Positions 26,370 through 35,183 of a DNA stretch of 64,000 nucleotides are shown piece after piece. Both the position numbers and the translations under genes were made by a program. Each line of letters starts with the position of its first letter. Position 1 is the stretch's first letter. The notes beneath the pieces are model-generated. The model saw nothing but the letters and a program-made list of their open reading frames with translations, did no database searches and had not been told where the DNA came from. The stretch comes from Gordonia polyisoprenivorans (GTDB taxonomy: Bacteria > Actinomycetota > Actinomycetes > Mycobacteriales > Mycobacteriaceae), in NCBI RefSeq assembly GCF_017654315.1, contig NZ_CP072203.1, positions 5,890,001-5,954,000 on the forward strand. Reading direction: 5' to 3'.

Positions 26370-27428
26370 CTATCGGCCGCCGATGGGGATCGGTGCCGTG
26401 TCCGCGACATCGGCGCCGTGGGCCTGCGCCTGAGCGCGGATCTCGTCCTCCTGCGCCATCGATTCACGGATCGCGCGCTGGGCGTTGTCCGGCAGCGACG
26501 GCAGCAGTTCCAGGACGCGTTCGCGGTGACGGGCAACAGCCTTGCGTTCGGGCATCCCCGGATTGGGCTGCACCTGCGGGATGATCTGCGAGAAGTCGTC
26601 CTTGGTGCCGCCACCACCGATACCCGCGGCCTGCATCGCCTCTTCCTGCTTCTGGACCGCCTCGTCCTTCTCCTCCGACATACCGATCGGACCGAACCGA
26701 TCACCGGAGAGGAACTGCTTGACCACCGGCTGCTCCGAAGTCAGCAACTGCTCCCGCGGACCGAACATCACCAACTCCTTGCGGAACAACATCCCGATGT
26801 TGTCCGGAATCGTCCGAGCGATGTTGATGTTGTGCGTCACGATCAGAATCGTCGCATCGATCTGCGCATTGATATCGATCAACAGCTGCGAAATATAGGC
26901 GGTACGCACCGGATCCAAACCCGAATCCGGCTCATCACACAAGATGATCTGCGGATCCAACACCAACGCCCGCGCCAACCCGGCACGCTTACGCATACCA
27001 CCAGAGATCTCACCCGGCAGCTTGTCCTCGGCACCGGCCAGACCGACCAGGTCGATCTTCTCCATCACGATGTCGCGGACCTCGTTCTCCTTCTTCTTCG
27101 TGTGCTCACGAAGCGGGAACGCGATGTTGTCATACAAACTCATCGACCCGAACAACGCACCGTCCTGAAACAACACACCGAACAACTTGCGGATCTCATA
27201 GAGTTCCTTCGCCGAACACTGGGTGATGTCGGTGCCATCGATGATCACCGACCCCTGCTCCGGATGCAGCAACCCGATCAACGTCTTCAAGAACACCGAC
27301 TTACCGGTACCCGACGGACCCAACAACGCCGACACCTCACCCTCGGGCAAGGTCAACGACACATCACGCCAAATATTCTGCGAACCAAACGACTTCGTCA
27401 GATTCGCCACACTCACCTCAACACCCAC
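26370..27428 (-). CDS. mkl: Mce-system ABC ATPase (Mkl/MlaF type)
   Basis: A 352-residue ATPase with Walker A GPSGTGKS, signature SGGMRKR and Walker B ILCDEPDSGLD. The text MSEEKDEA and PGMPERKAVARHRERV in the ~100-residue C-terminal extension is characteristic of actinobacterial Mkl, which powers all Mce transporters. The GTG start at 27428 is set by GAGGAG 6 nt upstream and by the family N-terminus (VGVEVSVANLTKSFG); earlier codons would run into the ALDH gene. In other genomes mkl is usually remote from mce loci, so its place here, last in the SCP2-ligase operon, is notable. Confidence 0.92.
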   Translation of the reverse strand: MGVEVSVANLTKSFGSQNIWRDVSLTLPEGEVSALLGPSGTGKSVFLKTLIGLLHPEQGSVIIDGTDITQCSAKELYEIRKLFGVLFQDGALFGSMSLYDNIAFPLREHTKKKENEVRDIVMEKIDLVGLAGAEDKLPGEISGGMRKRAGLARALVLDPQIILCDEPDSGLDPVRTAYISQLLIDINAQIDATILIVTHNINIARTIPDNIGMLFRKELVMFGPREQLLTSEQPVVKQFLSGDRFGPIGMSEEKDEAVQKQEEAMQAAGIGGGGTKDDFSQIIPQVQPNPGMPERKAVARHRERVLELLPSLPDNAQRAIRESMAQEDEIRAQAQAHGADVADTAPIPIGGR

Positions 27429-27486
27429 AGTGGGCTCCTCGTCTTCATCGGACTCATGGACAGATCGATGATCGTTTGCTCGACAG

Positions 27487-28884
27487 TCAGAAAATCTTGC
27501 GTAGAACCGTCTTCGCTCGATCTGAGTGCGGCGGGTAGACCAACCGGAGATCAGGCTTGAATGTCTTGCTGAGCACCGACTTCCGGTGACTGAAGGTTTC
27601 AAATCCCCAACGTCCGTGGTAGGCACCCATACCGCTGGCCCCGACCCCTCCAAACGGTAGGTTCGGTACGAGGCAGTGCATCGCCACGTGATTGATCACG
27701 ACTCCGCCGGCGGGCACCTCGTCCACGATGAACTTGGCTTGACGTCGCGACGAGGAGAACAGGTACACCGCAAGGGGTTTCGGGCGGGCGGTGACGAAGT
27801 CGGCGGCTTCCTTGACGCTCCCGACACCGATGACCGGAAGCAGCGGACCGAAGATCTCTTCCTGCATGATCGGATCGGCCGCATCGGGATCCTCGACGAT
27901 GGTCGGCTCGATGGTCAATGCCGCGCGGTTGACCCCGCCACCCACGACCACCCGGCCGGACGTGGAATCAAGGTAAGACGACAAGCGATCGAACTGCCGT
28001 TCGTTGACGATGGGACGGCCGACTACCTCACCTACGACGAAGTCCGAGAGACACTGCGTCAGAGCCGTAATCAGCTTCGACTTCACCCGGTTGTCGACGA
28101 GCACGTAGTCGGGGGCGATGCATGTCTGCCCCGAGTTCATCAGCTTGACCCAGGCGATACGACGCGCGGTGACCTCGATATCGGCATCGGCATCGACGAT
28201 CACCGGACTCTTGCCACCGAGTTCCAGGGTGACCGGCGTCAGCGTCTGCGCGGCACCCGCCATGATTTTGCGGCCGATCTCGGTCCCACCGGTGAACAGC
28301 GCATGGTCGAAGCCCGCGGCGAGCAATTGCTGAGTGGTCGCACCGTCGCCCTCGACCACCACGATCGCCTCAGGATCGAGGTAGCGCGGTACAAGTCGAG
28401 CCAACAGAGCCGAGGTTGCCGGAGCAAGCTCCGAAGGCTTGATCACCACCGTGTTGCCTGCCGCGACGGCAGCCACCAGAGGCGACAGCGTCAGGAAGAC
28501 CGGATAGTTCCAGGGACCGATGATCAACACCGCCCCGAGTGGCTCGTAGTGCACCTTCGCCGAGCCCGGGAGTTGCAGCAGCGGCAGCCGTTCACGCCGG
28601 GGCTTCATCCACCGGCGCAGGTTCTTCCTCGCCTCCGCCACTTCGCCTTTGGTGCCGACGATCTCGCCGAACCAGGCATCGTGCGGGTTGCGTCCGAGGT
28701 CGGCACCGATCGCCTCGGCAATCGCCGCCTCCTGCTCGACAACCAGTCGCTCGATCCCATCGAGTTGCTTGCGCCGCCATTCGATACCGCGAGTGCGTCC
28801 GGAGCGGTACACCGCACGGAGATCGGCCAGTACGGAGTCGGGATCGGTCTGCACGACTGCCACGGCGACGTCGGGGGCGACCAT
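27487..28884 (-). CDS. Aldehyde dehydrogenase (class-3-like)
   Basis: A 465-residue ALDH lacking the C-terminal oligomerisation arm of classes 1 and 2. It has GPWNYPV, FTGGTEIG, the Glu of LELGGKSP, and catalytic Cys in NSGQTCIAPDY. The C-terminus is basic (KTVLRKIF), and class-3 enzymes of this shape often sit at membranes and oxidise fatty or terpenoid aldehydes. The ATG at 28884 overlaps the SDR stop (TGATG). It likely oxidises an aldehyde produced after P450 hydroxylation, before CoA ligation. Confidence 0.9.
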   Translation of the reverse strand: MVAPDVAVAVVQTDPDSVLADLRAVYRSGRTRGIEWRRKQLDGIERLVVEQEAAIAEAIGADLGRNPHDAWFGEIVGTKGEVAEARKNLRRWMKPRRERLPLLQLPGSAKVHYEPLGAVLIIGPWNYPVFLTLSPLVAAVAAGNTVVIKPSELAPATSALLARLVPRYLDPEAIVVVEGDGATTQQLLAAGFDHALFTGGTEIGRKIMAGAAQTLTPVTLELGGKSPVIVDADADIEVTARRIAWVKLMNSGQTCIAPDYVLVDNRVKSKLITALTQCLSDFVVGEVVGRPIVNERQFDRLSSYLDSTSGRVVVGGGVNRAALTIEPTIVEDPDAADPIMQEEIFGPLLPVIGVGSVKEAADFVTARPKPLAVYLFSSSRRQAKFIVDEVPAGGVVINHVAMHCLVPNLPFGGVGASGMGAYHGRWGFETFSHRKSVLSKTFKPDLRLVYPPHSDRAKTVLRKIF

Positions 28885-29675
28885 CAGATCTCCGGTGCCG
28901 GCACGCTGCCGGAGAGCACCGCGCCGGTGATTCCGCCGTCGACGGTGACCGAGGAACCGTTCATCCACGAACTGGCGTCGCTTGCGAGGAAGGTCACCAC
29001 GCCGGCGATGTCCTCTGCGGTGGCGTGACGGCCGAGCAGAGCTGCGACGCCGTCGATGGTCTCCTCGCCCATCGACTCACGGAAGTCCTGCAGAATCGGC
29101 GTTTCGACCGGGCCCGGCAGCACGGCATTGATGCGCAACCCTGCGTCCGCAAACACCAAGCCCATCGCGTGCACGAAGACCGTGGTGCACTCCTTGGAGA
29201 AGTTGTAGGCATTGCCCTCTTGTGGATTGGCCTCGAACCATGCCGCGCCCTCGGCGAAGGTGTCGGTGGCCAGGAAGTCGCGAATCTGCTCGAGCCGATT
29301 GGGCCAACCGAAGCCCGCGGTGGAGGAGACAACCACCACCGCACCACCCGGGTTGAGCCGAGTGAGGAATTCTTCCGCCAACACTCGCGTGGCGAGGGTG
29401 TTCACCGCGAACACTGTCGCCGCGGGTGCGGTCCCCGGCACTCCGGCGATGTTGAGCAGCGCGTCGTAGCCATCACCGAGCTGCTCCAGCGCTGCCTCGA
29501 TACTGCTGATGTCGCTGAGGTCCACCGGAATGTGGCGGGCGACGGCCGCGGTCGGAGCGTTGCGGTCGAGGCTGGTCACCTCGGCGCCGGCCTTGACGAG
29601 CTCAGCCGCCACCGCGTGCCCGATACCCGATGCGGCGCCTGTGACGACGACGCGCTTTCCATTGAATTCAGACAT
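28884..29675 (-). CDS. Short-chain dehydrogenase/reductase
   Basis: A 263-residue SDR with TGAASGIGHA, acidic SLDRN (NAD preference), NIAG, a Ser in VSSTAG, and catalytic YNFSK. The insertion between the Ser and Tyr motifs (about 35 residues, DFLATDTFAEGAAWF region) marks the 3-alpha-hydroxysteroid-dehydrogenase/carveol-type branch. The ATG at 29675 has GAGGAG 5 nt upstream. It is translationally coupled to the ALDH and would oxidise the hydroxyl introduced by a P450. Confidence 0.87.
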   Translation of the reverse strand: MSEFNGKRVVVTGAASGIGHAVAAELVKAGAEVTSLDRNAPTAAVARHIPVDLSDISSIEAALEQLGDGYDALLNIAGVPGTAPAATVFAVNTLATRVLAEEFLTRLNPGGAVVVVSSTAGFGWPNRLEQIRDFLATDTFAEGAAWFEANPQEGNAYNFSKECTTVFVHAMGLVFADAGLRINAVLPGPVETPILQDFRESMGEETIDGVAALLGRHATAEDIAGVVTFLASDASSWMNGSSVTVDGGITGAVLSGSVPAPEI

Positions 29676-29757
29676 TGATTCTCCTCGATACAAGTTGTCG
29701 TGGGGATGTCTCGCAGACCTGGGTCAGCGATCTCGTGTTCTCAGGTTTCCGGTGGTG

Positions 29758-31299
29758 TCACACAGCAGAAGCTGTGGCGTACTTGTCGGTCAGCAGACGC
29801 TTGACCAGCTTTCCGGTAGCGGTACGCGGAAGCTCGTCGACGAAGTCGACGGAGCGCGGCGCCTTGTAGTGCGCGATTCGCTCCCGGACGTAGTCGATCA
29901 ACTCCTGTTCGAGCTCGGGAGACGCCTGCGTCCCCTCCTTGAGCTGCACCACCGCTTTGACCTCCTCACCCATCTCCGGGTGCGGCACTCCGATCACGGC
30001 GACATCGAAGATAACCGGGTGCAGGGTGAGAACGTTCTCGATCTCCTGCGGGTAGATGTTGACGCCACCCGAAATGATCATGAACGCCTTACGGTCGGTC
30101 AGGAACAAGTACCCGTCCTCGTCGAGGTAGCCGAGGTCGCCGACGCTCGTCCAGTTCGGATGCTCCGGATGCTCTGCGGCCCGCGTCTTCTCGGGATCCT
30201 TGTGATACTCGAACGGTCGCGATTCACGCTCGAAGTAGACGGTGCCGACCTCGCCGACACCGAGTTCACGACCCTCGTCGTCACAGATGTGTGCGACGCC
30301 GAGTCCGCGCTTGCCGACCGTCCCCGGCTTGTCCAGCCACTCCTGGGTGGACACGAAGTAGATGCCGTGCCCCTCGGTGGCCCCGTAGTACTCGAGAATG
30401 ATCGGTCCCCACCAGTCGATCATCGCGTGCTTGACCTCTGGCGGGCAGGGCGCGGCTGCGTGCACGGCCAGCCTCAACGACGATGTGTCGTAGCGCAGCC
30501 GGGTCGCCTCGTCGAGTTGCAGCAACCGGACGAACATGGTCGGGACCAGCTGAGCGACGGTGATCGAGTACTTCTCGATCGCCGTCAGACACGCCTGCGG
30601 ATCGAACTTCTGCATCATCACCACCGTGCCGCCGAGCGAGTGCACGGCGCCCGACCACTTCAGCGGTGCGGCATGGTAGATGGGCGCCGGCGACAGGTAG
30701 ACGTCGTCGGCGCCGATACCGAACGCCTGCGACATCAACCCGACGATCGGATCACCCGGCTGGTCGATCGAGATCGGAAGCAGCGGCGGGCGAATCCCCT
30801 TGGGACGACCGGTTGTTCCGGACGAGTACAGCATGTCCGATCCACGCGGCTGCTCGGTCAGCCGCGGACCTGCAGCCGCCATGAACTCGTCGTAGGACTG
30901 GTATCCCTCGACATCGCCACCGAAGGCGAACCGACGCTCGATGCCATCGACGAGCGGTGCGACGGCGGCGGCGAGCTCACCGACACCGGCGGAGGCGAAC
31001 AGCACTCGGGCGTCGCTGTCGTCGACGATGTAGGCGACTTCGGCGGGCGACAGATGCCGATTGATCGCCACCACGTACAGCCCACTTCGCATTGCGGCCC
31101 AGTAGATCTCGAAGCACTCGATAGCGTTGTCGCTGAGCATCGCAATGACGTCACCGCGCCGGAGTCCGAGGTCGTGCAGGCCCGCGGCGAGATCGGCGGA
31201 ATGCCCGTCGAGCTGACTGTAGGTGCGCAGCTCACCCGTTTCGGCAACGATGATCGCGGGCTTGTCCGGAGTGGTCAGCGCATGAGTTCCTGGATACAT
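29758..31299 (-). CDS. Acyl-CoA synthetase (AMP-forming, FadD type)
   Basis: A 513-residue ANL-family ligase. The P-loop-like SSGTTGRPKGI, the adenine motif YYGATEGHG, TVGDLGYLDEDGYLFLTDR with the hinge Asp, and the C-terminal catalytic Lys in PRTATGKLVKR are all visible. It resembles the FadD17/FadD19 group that activates steroid side-chain acids more than long-chain FadDs, but this is a judgement by eye. GGAG is 8 nt before the ATG. It follows SCP2 by 26 nt. Confidence 0.9.
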   Translation of the reverse strand: MYPGTHALTTPDKPAIIVAETGELRTYSQLDGHSADLAAGLHDLGLRRGDVIAMLSDNAIECFEIYWAAMRSGLYVVAINRHLSPAEVAYIVDDSDARVLFASAGVGELAAAVAPLVDGIERRFAFGGDVEGYQSYDEFMAAAGPRLTEQPRGSDMLYSSGTTGRPKGIRPPLLPISIDQPGDPIVGLMSQAFGIGADDVYLSPAPIYHAAPLKWSGAVHSLGGTVVMMQKFDPQACLTAIEKYSITVAQLVPTMFVRLLQLDEATRLRYDTSSLRLAVHAAAPCPPEVKHAMIDWWGPIILEYYGATEGHGIYFVSTQEWLDKPGTVGKRGLGVAHICDDEGRELGVGEVGTVYFERESRPFEYHKDPEKTRAAEHPEHPNWTSVGDLGYLDEDGYLFLTDRKAFMIISGGVNIYPQEIENVLTLHPVIFDVAVIGVPHPEMGEEVKAVVQLKEGTQASPELEQELIDYVRERIAHYKAPRSVDFVDELPRTATGKLVKRLLTDKYATASAV

Positions 31300-31325
31300 C
31301 TGTCGGTCTCCTTATCGTCGGCGCG

Positions 31326-31727
31326 TCACACCAGGAGGTCGTCGCGGCCGTCGGCCTTGAGAGCCTCGATGTAGGCCGGGTAGAGCTTCTTGCCCAACGG
31401 GGCCAGCTTCAGCAGGCTTGCCACGTTCCCGTTGACCTTGATGCGACTCTTGGCCATGGCCAGCGGCAGGTTGACCTTGCCCTGCCAGTAGGCGTTTCCG
31501 GTGTCTGCCGACATCACCATCTCTGCGGAGGTCTCCTCGCCTTCGGCGGCCACGCGCACGGTGCCGGATACGGTGTCGATCACCAGTGCGGTGTCGGGTT
31601 CGGTGTAGACGGTCTTCAGCTGGATTCCGGTGTCGCGGAGCTTGGGGCCGAGCTCGGGATCGGCGAAAGCCGTTTCGAAGACCCCGCCCAGGTACTTGCG
31701 AACTTCGTCTGCATCCTTGAAAGCCAT
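31326..31727 (-). CDS. SCP2 sterol-binding domain protein
   Basis: A 133-residue single-domain protein of the SCP2 fold: TALVIDTVSGTVRV, AEMVMSADTGNAYWQGKVNLPLAMAKSRIKVNG and SLLKLAPLGKKLYPAYIEAL are the landmarks (spread over residues ~45-125). SCP2 domains bind sterols, fatty acids and acyl-CoAs. It is the first gene of the operon that ends with mkl; it may accept the hydrophobic cargo from the Mce system. AGAGG lies 8 nt before the ATG. Confidence 0.88.
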   Translation of the reverse strand: MAFKDADEVRKYLGGVFETAFADPELGPKLRDTGIQLKTVYTEPDTALVIDTVSGTVRVAAEGEETSAEMVMSADTGNAYWQGKVNLPLAMAKSRIKVNGNVASLLKLAPLGKKLYPAYIEALKADGRDDLLV

Positions 31728-31760
31728 GTCGGCTACCTCTCATTCGGTACTTCGCCGTGT

Positions 31761-31833
31761 TGCCACATACGAGTCGGTGATGCCACATACAAGGGCGGGC
31801 TGACTGCTCCGCAGAACATAATGTCTCTTATGT
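31761..31833 (-). promoter_or_regulatory. Control region of the SCP2 operon: ACATAA-N6-TTATGT dyad and direct repeat
   Basis: ACATAA-TGTCTC-TTATGT (31816-31833) is a perfect 6-bp inverted repeat 89 bp before the SCP2 start. Between them TGCCACATAC occurs twice, at 31761-31770 and 31781-31790, exactly 20 bp apart. The dyad belongs to the group shared with the mce and P450 promoters. Confidence 0.6.
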
Positions 31834-32004
31834 GTGTGACCTAGCTCGCAGCTTAGCCGAGCCTGTCGGCTGTGTCGAGCATTTTCGAATATTGCTTAGG
31901 AAATCAGCTGGAGGGTCTGACGCTACGGGTCCGCGTGCGCACTACATTGGTCACCTGATTGCCCTGCGCCCAACGGATCTCGGCCCAATGCGCGCCGGTG
32001 TCGA

Positions 32005-33273
32005 TCAATGCATGACCGGGCATCCCGTCGACGCCGACATCTTCTTGACCGCGCCAGCGAAGTTGCCCACCAGCAGCTCCGGCTCCCCCAGGGACAGATC
32101 GGGAATCCGATGCAGTATCTGGTCGAACATGTGCCGCAGCATTGCCTGCGCCAGAAAACTCCCGATGCAGAAGTGGGGGCCCCCACCCCCGAACGCCACA
32201 TGCCCCCTCGGCGTGCGCGAGACGTCGAACTTCCACGGATCCTCGAAGACCGTCTCGTCGCGATTTCCCGACGCGTAGAACATCACCACCCAGTCGCCCT
32301 TGCGGATCTGCTGACCACCGAGCACCGTGTCCTCGGTCGCGGTACGCCGGAAGGTCATGATGGGTGTCACCCACCGCAAGACCTCCTCGATAGCGTGGTT
32401 GATACGCCCGTCGAAGTCCTCAAGCAGATAGGCGATCTGGTCGGGATGATCCAGAAATGCCTTGGTGCCCAGACTGATTGACGTTCTGGTCGTGTCGTTG
32501 CCCGCGAAGGAGAGCAGGACGAACATCGTCGCCAGTTCCTCGTCGGTGAGGTGGCGGCCGTCGACCTCGGCCGAGACCAGGTTGGTCCATACGTCGTCGC
32601 GGGGTTGCGCCCGGGTCATCTCGGCGAACTCCAGGCCGATGGCCAGGTTCCCGATCGCACCATCCATCAGCACCTCGCCGGGCTGGCGTCCCTCGGCGAT
32701 GTCCGGGTCGTTCCAAGCCGCCATCTCGTCGGCGTTCTTGGCCGCCTCTTCCCGGTACTGCGCCGGTAGGCCGGCCACGTCGTAGAAGGTGTTCATCGGC
32801 ATCAGTTTGGAGACATTCTGGACGAAGTCCCCCTCGCCGATCTCGAGCAACCTCTCGACGATGGTCGCGGCGCGGTCACGAATACCCGCTTCGAGTCGCT
32901 TGACCTGCTTGGGAGTGAATGCGTTGCTCACCAGCTTGCGGAGCGACTTGTGACGTTGGCCGTCCATCGCCAGGAACCCAGACACCGCCTCCAAGATGTC
33001 GGACGGGATCTCCTCCATCTGGATGCCCTCCCCGGAACAGAAGAGCTCCGGTGTTCGGCTGACGTACTTGATGAACTCATGCGACGTCACGGCCCAATAG
33101 CCGTCATTCTCCGGGGCAGCCATTCCGCCTTCCGCCGGCGGCTGCCAGCTGACAGGGCGTTCTCGTCGAAGTTCCGAGAGCAGTACATCGCGCTCGCGCG
33201 GGGACGACGACCAGAACTCGAGGCTCGAGATGTTCAGCGGATCGTAGGGCCGAGATTGCGGCGAGGTAGTCAT
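32005..33273 (-). CDS. Cytochrome P450
   Basis: A 422-residue soluble P450 with I-helix SFAGNDTTRTS, ExxR EEVLRWVTP and haem loop FGGGGPHFCIG. The FGGGGxHxCxG loop and overall text resemble the CYP124/125/142 sterol and methyl-branched-lipid hydroxylase group; the exact family is not assigned. The N-terminus (YDPLNISSLEFW) is close to that of the P450 at 44976-46226, so the two are paralogues. Its ATG overlaps the stop of the upstream membrane-protein gene. No ferredoxin gene is adjacent, so electrons must come from elsewhere. Confidence 0.9.
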   Translation of the reverse strand: MTTSPQSRPYDPLNISSLEFWSSSPRERDVLLSELRRERPVSWQPPAEGGMAAPENDGYWAVTSHEFIKYVSRTPELFCSGEGIQMEEIPSDILEAVSGFLAMDGQRHKSLRKLVSNAFTPKQVKRLEAGIRDRAATIVERLLEIGEGDFVQNVSKLMPMNTFYDVAGLPAQYREEAAKNADEMAAWNDPDIAEGRQPGEVLMDGAIGNLAIGLEFAEMTRAQPRDDVWTNLVSAEVDGRHLTDEELATMFVLLSFAGNDTTRTSISLGTKAFLDHPDQIAYLLEDFDGRINHAIEEVLRWVTPIMTFRRTATEDTVLGGQQIRKGDWVVMFYASGNRDETVFEDPWKFDVSRTPRGHVAFGGGGPHFCIGSFLAQAMLRHMFDQILHRIPDLSLGEPELLVGNFAGAVKKMSASTGCPVMH

Positions 33274-34109
33274 CGCACCTTCTCCTCAATTGGGCTGCTA
33301 GGTGAATTCGGTTGTGTTTCATCGAGAGAGTCGTGTTCGGCAAAGGAGGCACGGAATCCTTTGCGCATCGTTGCGCACATGACGAAAAACCACGCGGTGA
33401 ACACCGCAACCGGAACCCAGAATGTCAGCAGTCCGTCATAGGCCAGCGGGCCGCTGGTGACCAGCAATGCGCACTGGGCCGGCAGGAAGAAGATCGCGAC
33501 CCACAGATTCAGGTAGCCGACCCATCGCGGCAGTAGCGGATTGTCCGACCAGTCGCGCAGGACGACCAGCGCCACGAAAGCACACTGCATGGAGAACGGC
33601 GGAATGGGTGCGAAGGTCATCAGGAAGCCAATGTCGGCGAGGCCTTTGAGCATCTGCGGCGAACTCGGGGCAATATAGCCGACCGCACCGAGCCACATGA
33701 AGTTCCAGCATAAGAACGCGATCGTGAACATGCCCATCACCAACTGCGCATACGACAGCAGCGGACGACCCGGCTCGATCCTCCTGAGCATCGAAAACAC
33801 CGACACCGCGAAGATCGCGTAGAAGGTGCCGCCCCACATGCAGAAGATCATCCCGACCACGATGAGGTCGGTGTGATCGCTCCACAGCGAAACCACCTGT
33901 GCGGGATCGAGTTCCGGTGACGGAGGCGGCAGGAAGCGCGCGAACCCGGCCCACCCGATCAGGGTGATGATGATGCTCAGCGGGCCCGCCCAGGTAAGCA
34001 GAAGATGGTTGTTCAACGATCGTCGTGACTCGTCGGCGGCCTCGTCGGGCCGCATAGTCTCGTCCTCGCACGGCGTCGATTCCGTATCCGTCAATCCAGT
34101 GCGCGTCAT
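33270..34109 (-). CDS. Six-helix membrane protein of unknown function
   Basis: A 279-residue protein with about six membrane helices (centred near residues 45, 85, 125, 165, 205 and 235) and charged tails. Features include PPPSPELDPAQVVSLW between helices 1 and 2 and aromatic-rich helices with Trp and Met. I do not recognise a family. It is fused by 4-nt overlaps to the COX4-like gene upstream and the P450 downstream, so it is part of the same machine. Roles as a quinone-linked donor, a transporter or an assembly factor are all open. Confidence 0.8.
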   Translation of the reverse strand: MTRTGLTDTESTPCEDETMRPDEAADESRRSLNNHLLLTWAGPLSIIITLIGWAGFARFLPPPSPELDPAQVVSLWSDHTDLIVVGMIFCMWGGTFYAIFAVSVFSMLRRIEPGRPLLSYAQLVMGMFTIAFLCWNFMWLGAVGYIAPSSPQMLKGLADIGFLMTFAPIPPFSMQCAFVALVVLRDWSDNPLLPRWVGYLNLWVAIFFLPAQCALLVTSGPLAYDGLLTFWVPVAVFTAWFFVMCATMRKGFRASFAEHDSLDETQPNSPSSPIEEKVR

Positions 34110-34375
34110 ATCAATATCCACTCCATGCCCACGATGACCACGAAGGTCACCACCAACCACGTGCACACCGCCACCTGCAACGATCGCGGCGCGGATCGAA
34201 CCTCCATGTATTCCCACATCACGACGAACGCCTTTACCATCGCCACCCCCATGATTAGGGTCACCATCACGTGCACAGCCATCACGTCCCGGCTGATCAG
34301 CCACGTCGCCAACGTGGCGAGGACGAGCAGAGCCCACACCGTCACCGATCGCCTACCACTGACAAACAACGTCAT
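34106..34375 (-). CDS. Cytochrome c oxidase subunit IV-like small membrane protein
   Basis: An 89-residue protein with three hydrophobic helices (VTVWALLVLATLATWLI; VHVMVTLIMGVAMVKAFVVM; LQVAVCTWLVVTFVVIVG). Size, helix pattern and FVVMWEYMEVR resemble the prokaryotic COX4/NorF family. The ATG at 34375 follows the COX3-like stop by 5 nt with GAGG upstream. Its usual catalytic partner (subunit I) is not in the window. Confidence 0.75.
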   Translation of the reverse strand: MTLFVSGRRSVTVWALLVLATLATWLISRDVMAVHVMVTLIMGVAMVKAFVVMWEYMEVRSAPRSLQVAVCTWLVVTFVVIVGMEWILI

Positions 34376-34380
34376 CGGGG

Positions 34381-35004
34381 TCACCTCGCAGCCAGATAGA
34401 CGAGCGGAAACAGGAACAGCCACAACACATCCACCATGTGCCAATAGATCATCGCCGACCGCGTGGTGATCAGCGTCCTATCCCGGTGACCGTCAGCACG
34501 CACGAGCGCGCGGTGCGCTATCGCCAATGCCCCCAGTCCGAGTAGCACGTGCGTCAGATGAAGACCGGTGAGGACGTAGTAGTACATCCCGAAGCTGTCG
34601 GTGAGCGGCGTCAGACCTTCGCGGACCAGGCTCGTGTACTCGTAGATCTTGACGAGGATGAACACCACACCCAGCGCGGCGGTCGCGAGCAACGGGCGAA
34701 TCGGATTGCGCGCGCCGTGGCGGTCGCCGACGCGCGCCACCACCTCGGCGGCGGTCAGCGAACTCGTCAGCAAGACAACGGTATTGAGAATGCCAAGTGT
34801 CACATGCGCCTGCGCGGCCGAGGTCGCGAAGGACGGGTTGCGAGACCACTCGACGACAAACGCACCGAAGACGACAGTGAATATCGACACCTCGGCGAGC
34901 ACAAGCACCCAGATCCCTACTTCCCCGGGGACCGATCGGCTAGCTGTCGATGAACTGTTCACGATGCGTGTTCTGTTTTCGCAATCCATTTCTACGCACA
35001 CCAT
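34381..35004 (-). CDS. Cytochrome c oxidase subunit III-like (NorE type) protein
   Basis: A 207-residue protein with five helices, the length of NorE/short COX3. Landmarks are GIWVLVLAEVSIFTVVFGAF, VKIYEYTSLV, YYYVLTGLHLTHVLLGLGAL and YWHMVDVLWLFLFPLVYL, with the His and Glu residues typical of the family. It is the first gene of an operon with COX4-like, membrane-protein and P450 genes but no subunit I or II. ATG 35004 is the longest start; 34989 is possible. Confidence 0.85.
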   Translation of the reverse strand: MVCVEMDCENRTRIVNSSSTASRSVPGEVGIWVLVLAEVSIFTVVFGAFVVEWSRNPSFATSAAQAHVTLGILNTVVLLTSSLTAAEVVARVGDRHGARNPIRPLLATAALGVVFILVKIYEYTSLVREGLTPLTDSFGMYYYVLTGLHLTHVLLGLGALAIAHRALVRADGHRDRTLITTRSAMIYWHMVDVLWLFLFPLVYLAAR

Positions 35005-35050
35005 CCGCGAACTGCGTGGCGCGCCAGGAAGCCGGCGCGAGAGTTCTCAT

Positions 35051-35069
35051 ACATAGTTTTATTCTATGT
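35051..35069 (-). promoter_or_regulatory. Dyad ACATAG-N7-CTATGT upstream of the COX3-like operon
   Basis: A perfect 6-bp inverted repeat with an AT spacer, about 47 bp before the first ATG. It resembles the ACATAA dyads of the other mce-island promoters, but its spacer is one base longer. It could bind the TetR protein encoded immediately upstream. Confidence 0.55.
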
Positions 35070-35183
35070 TAAATAAAGCCAAAGACCAAGGCCACTTCTC
35101 ACGCCAGCCTTTCACCATTCTCTGAACCCAGCTTGATCGTCATCGGTGGTGGTATACAGGCACTATTGCTGATCTGAGAGCCA

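Noticed and set aside
29509..31374. A 621-codon open frame antisense to the acyl-CoA synthetase and SDR genes
   Set aside because: Low-complexity composition and no domain; the minus-strand genes have full catalytic motifs and ribosome-binding sites.
31816..31833. KstR or KstR2 sterol-regulator sites in the mce island
   Set aside because: The dyads do not fit the AACNNGTT core or the AAGCAAG-type motif; a different regulator is more likely.
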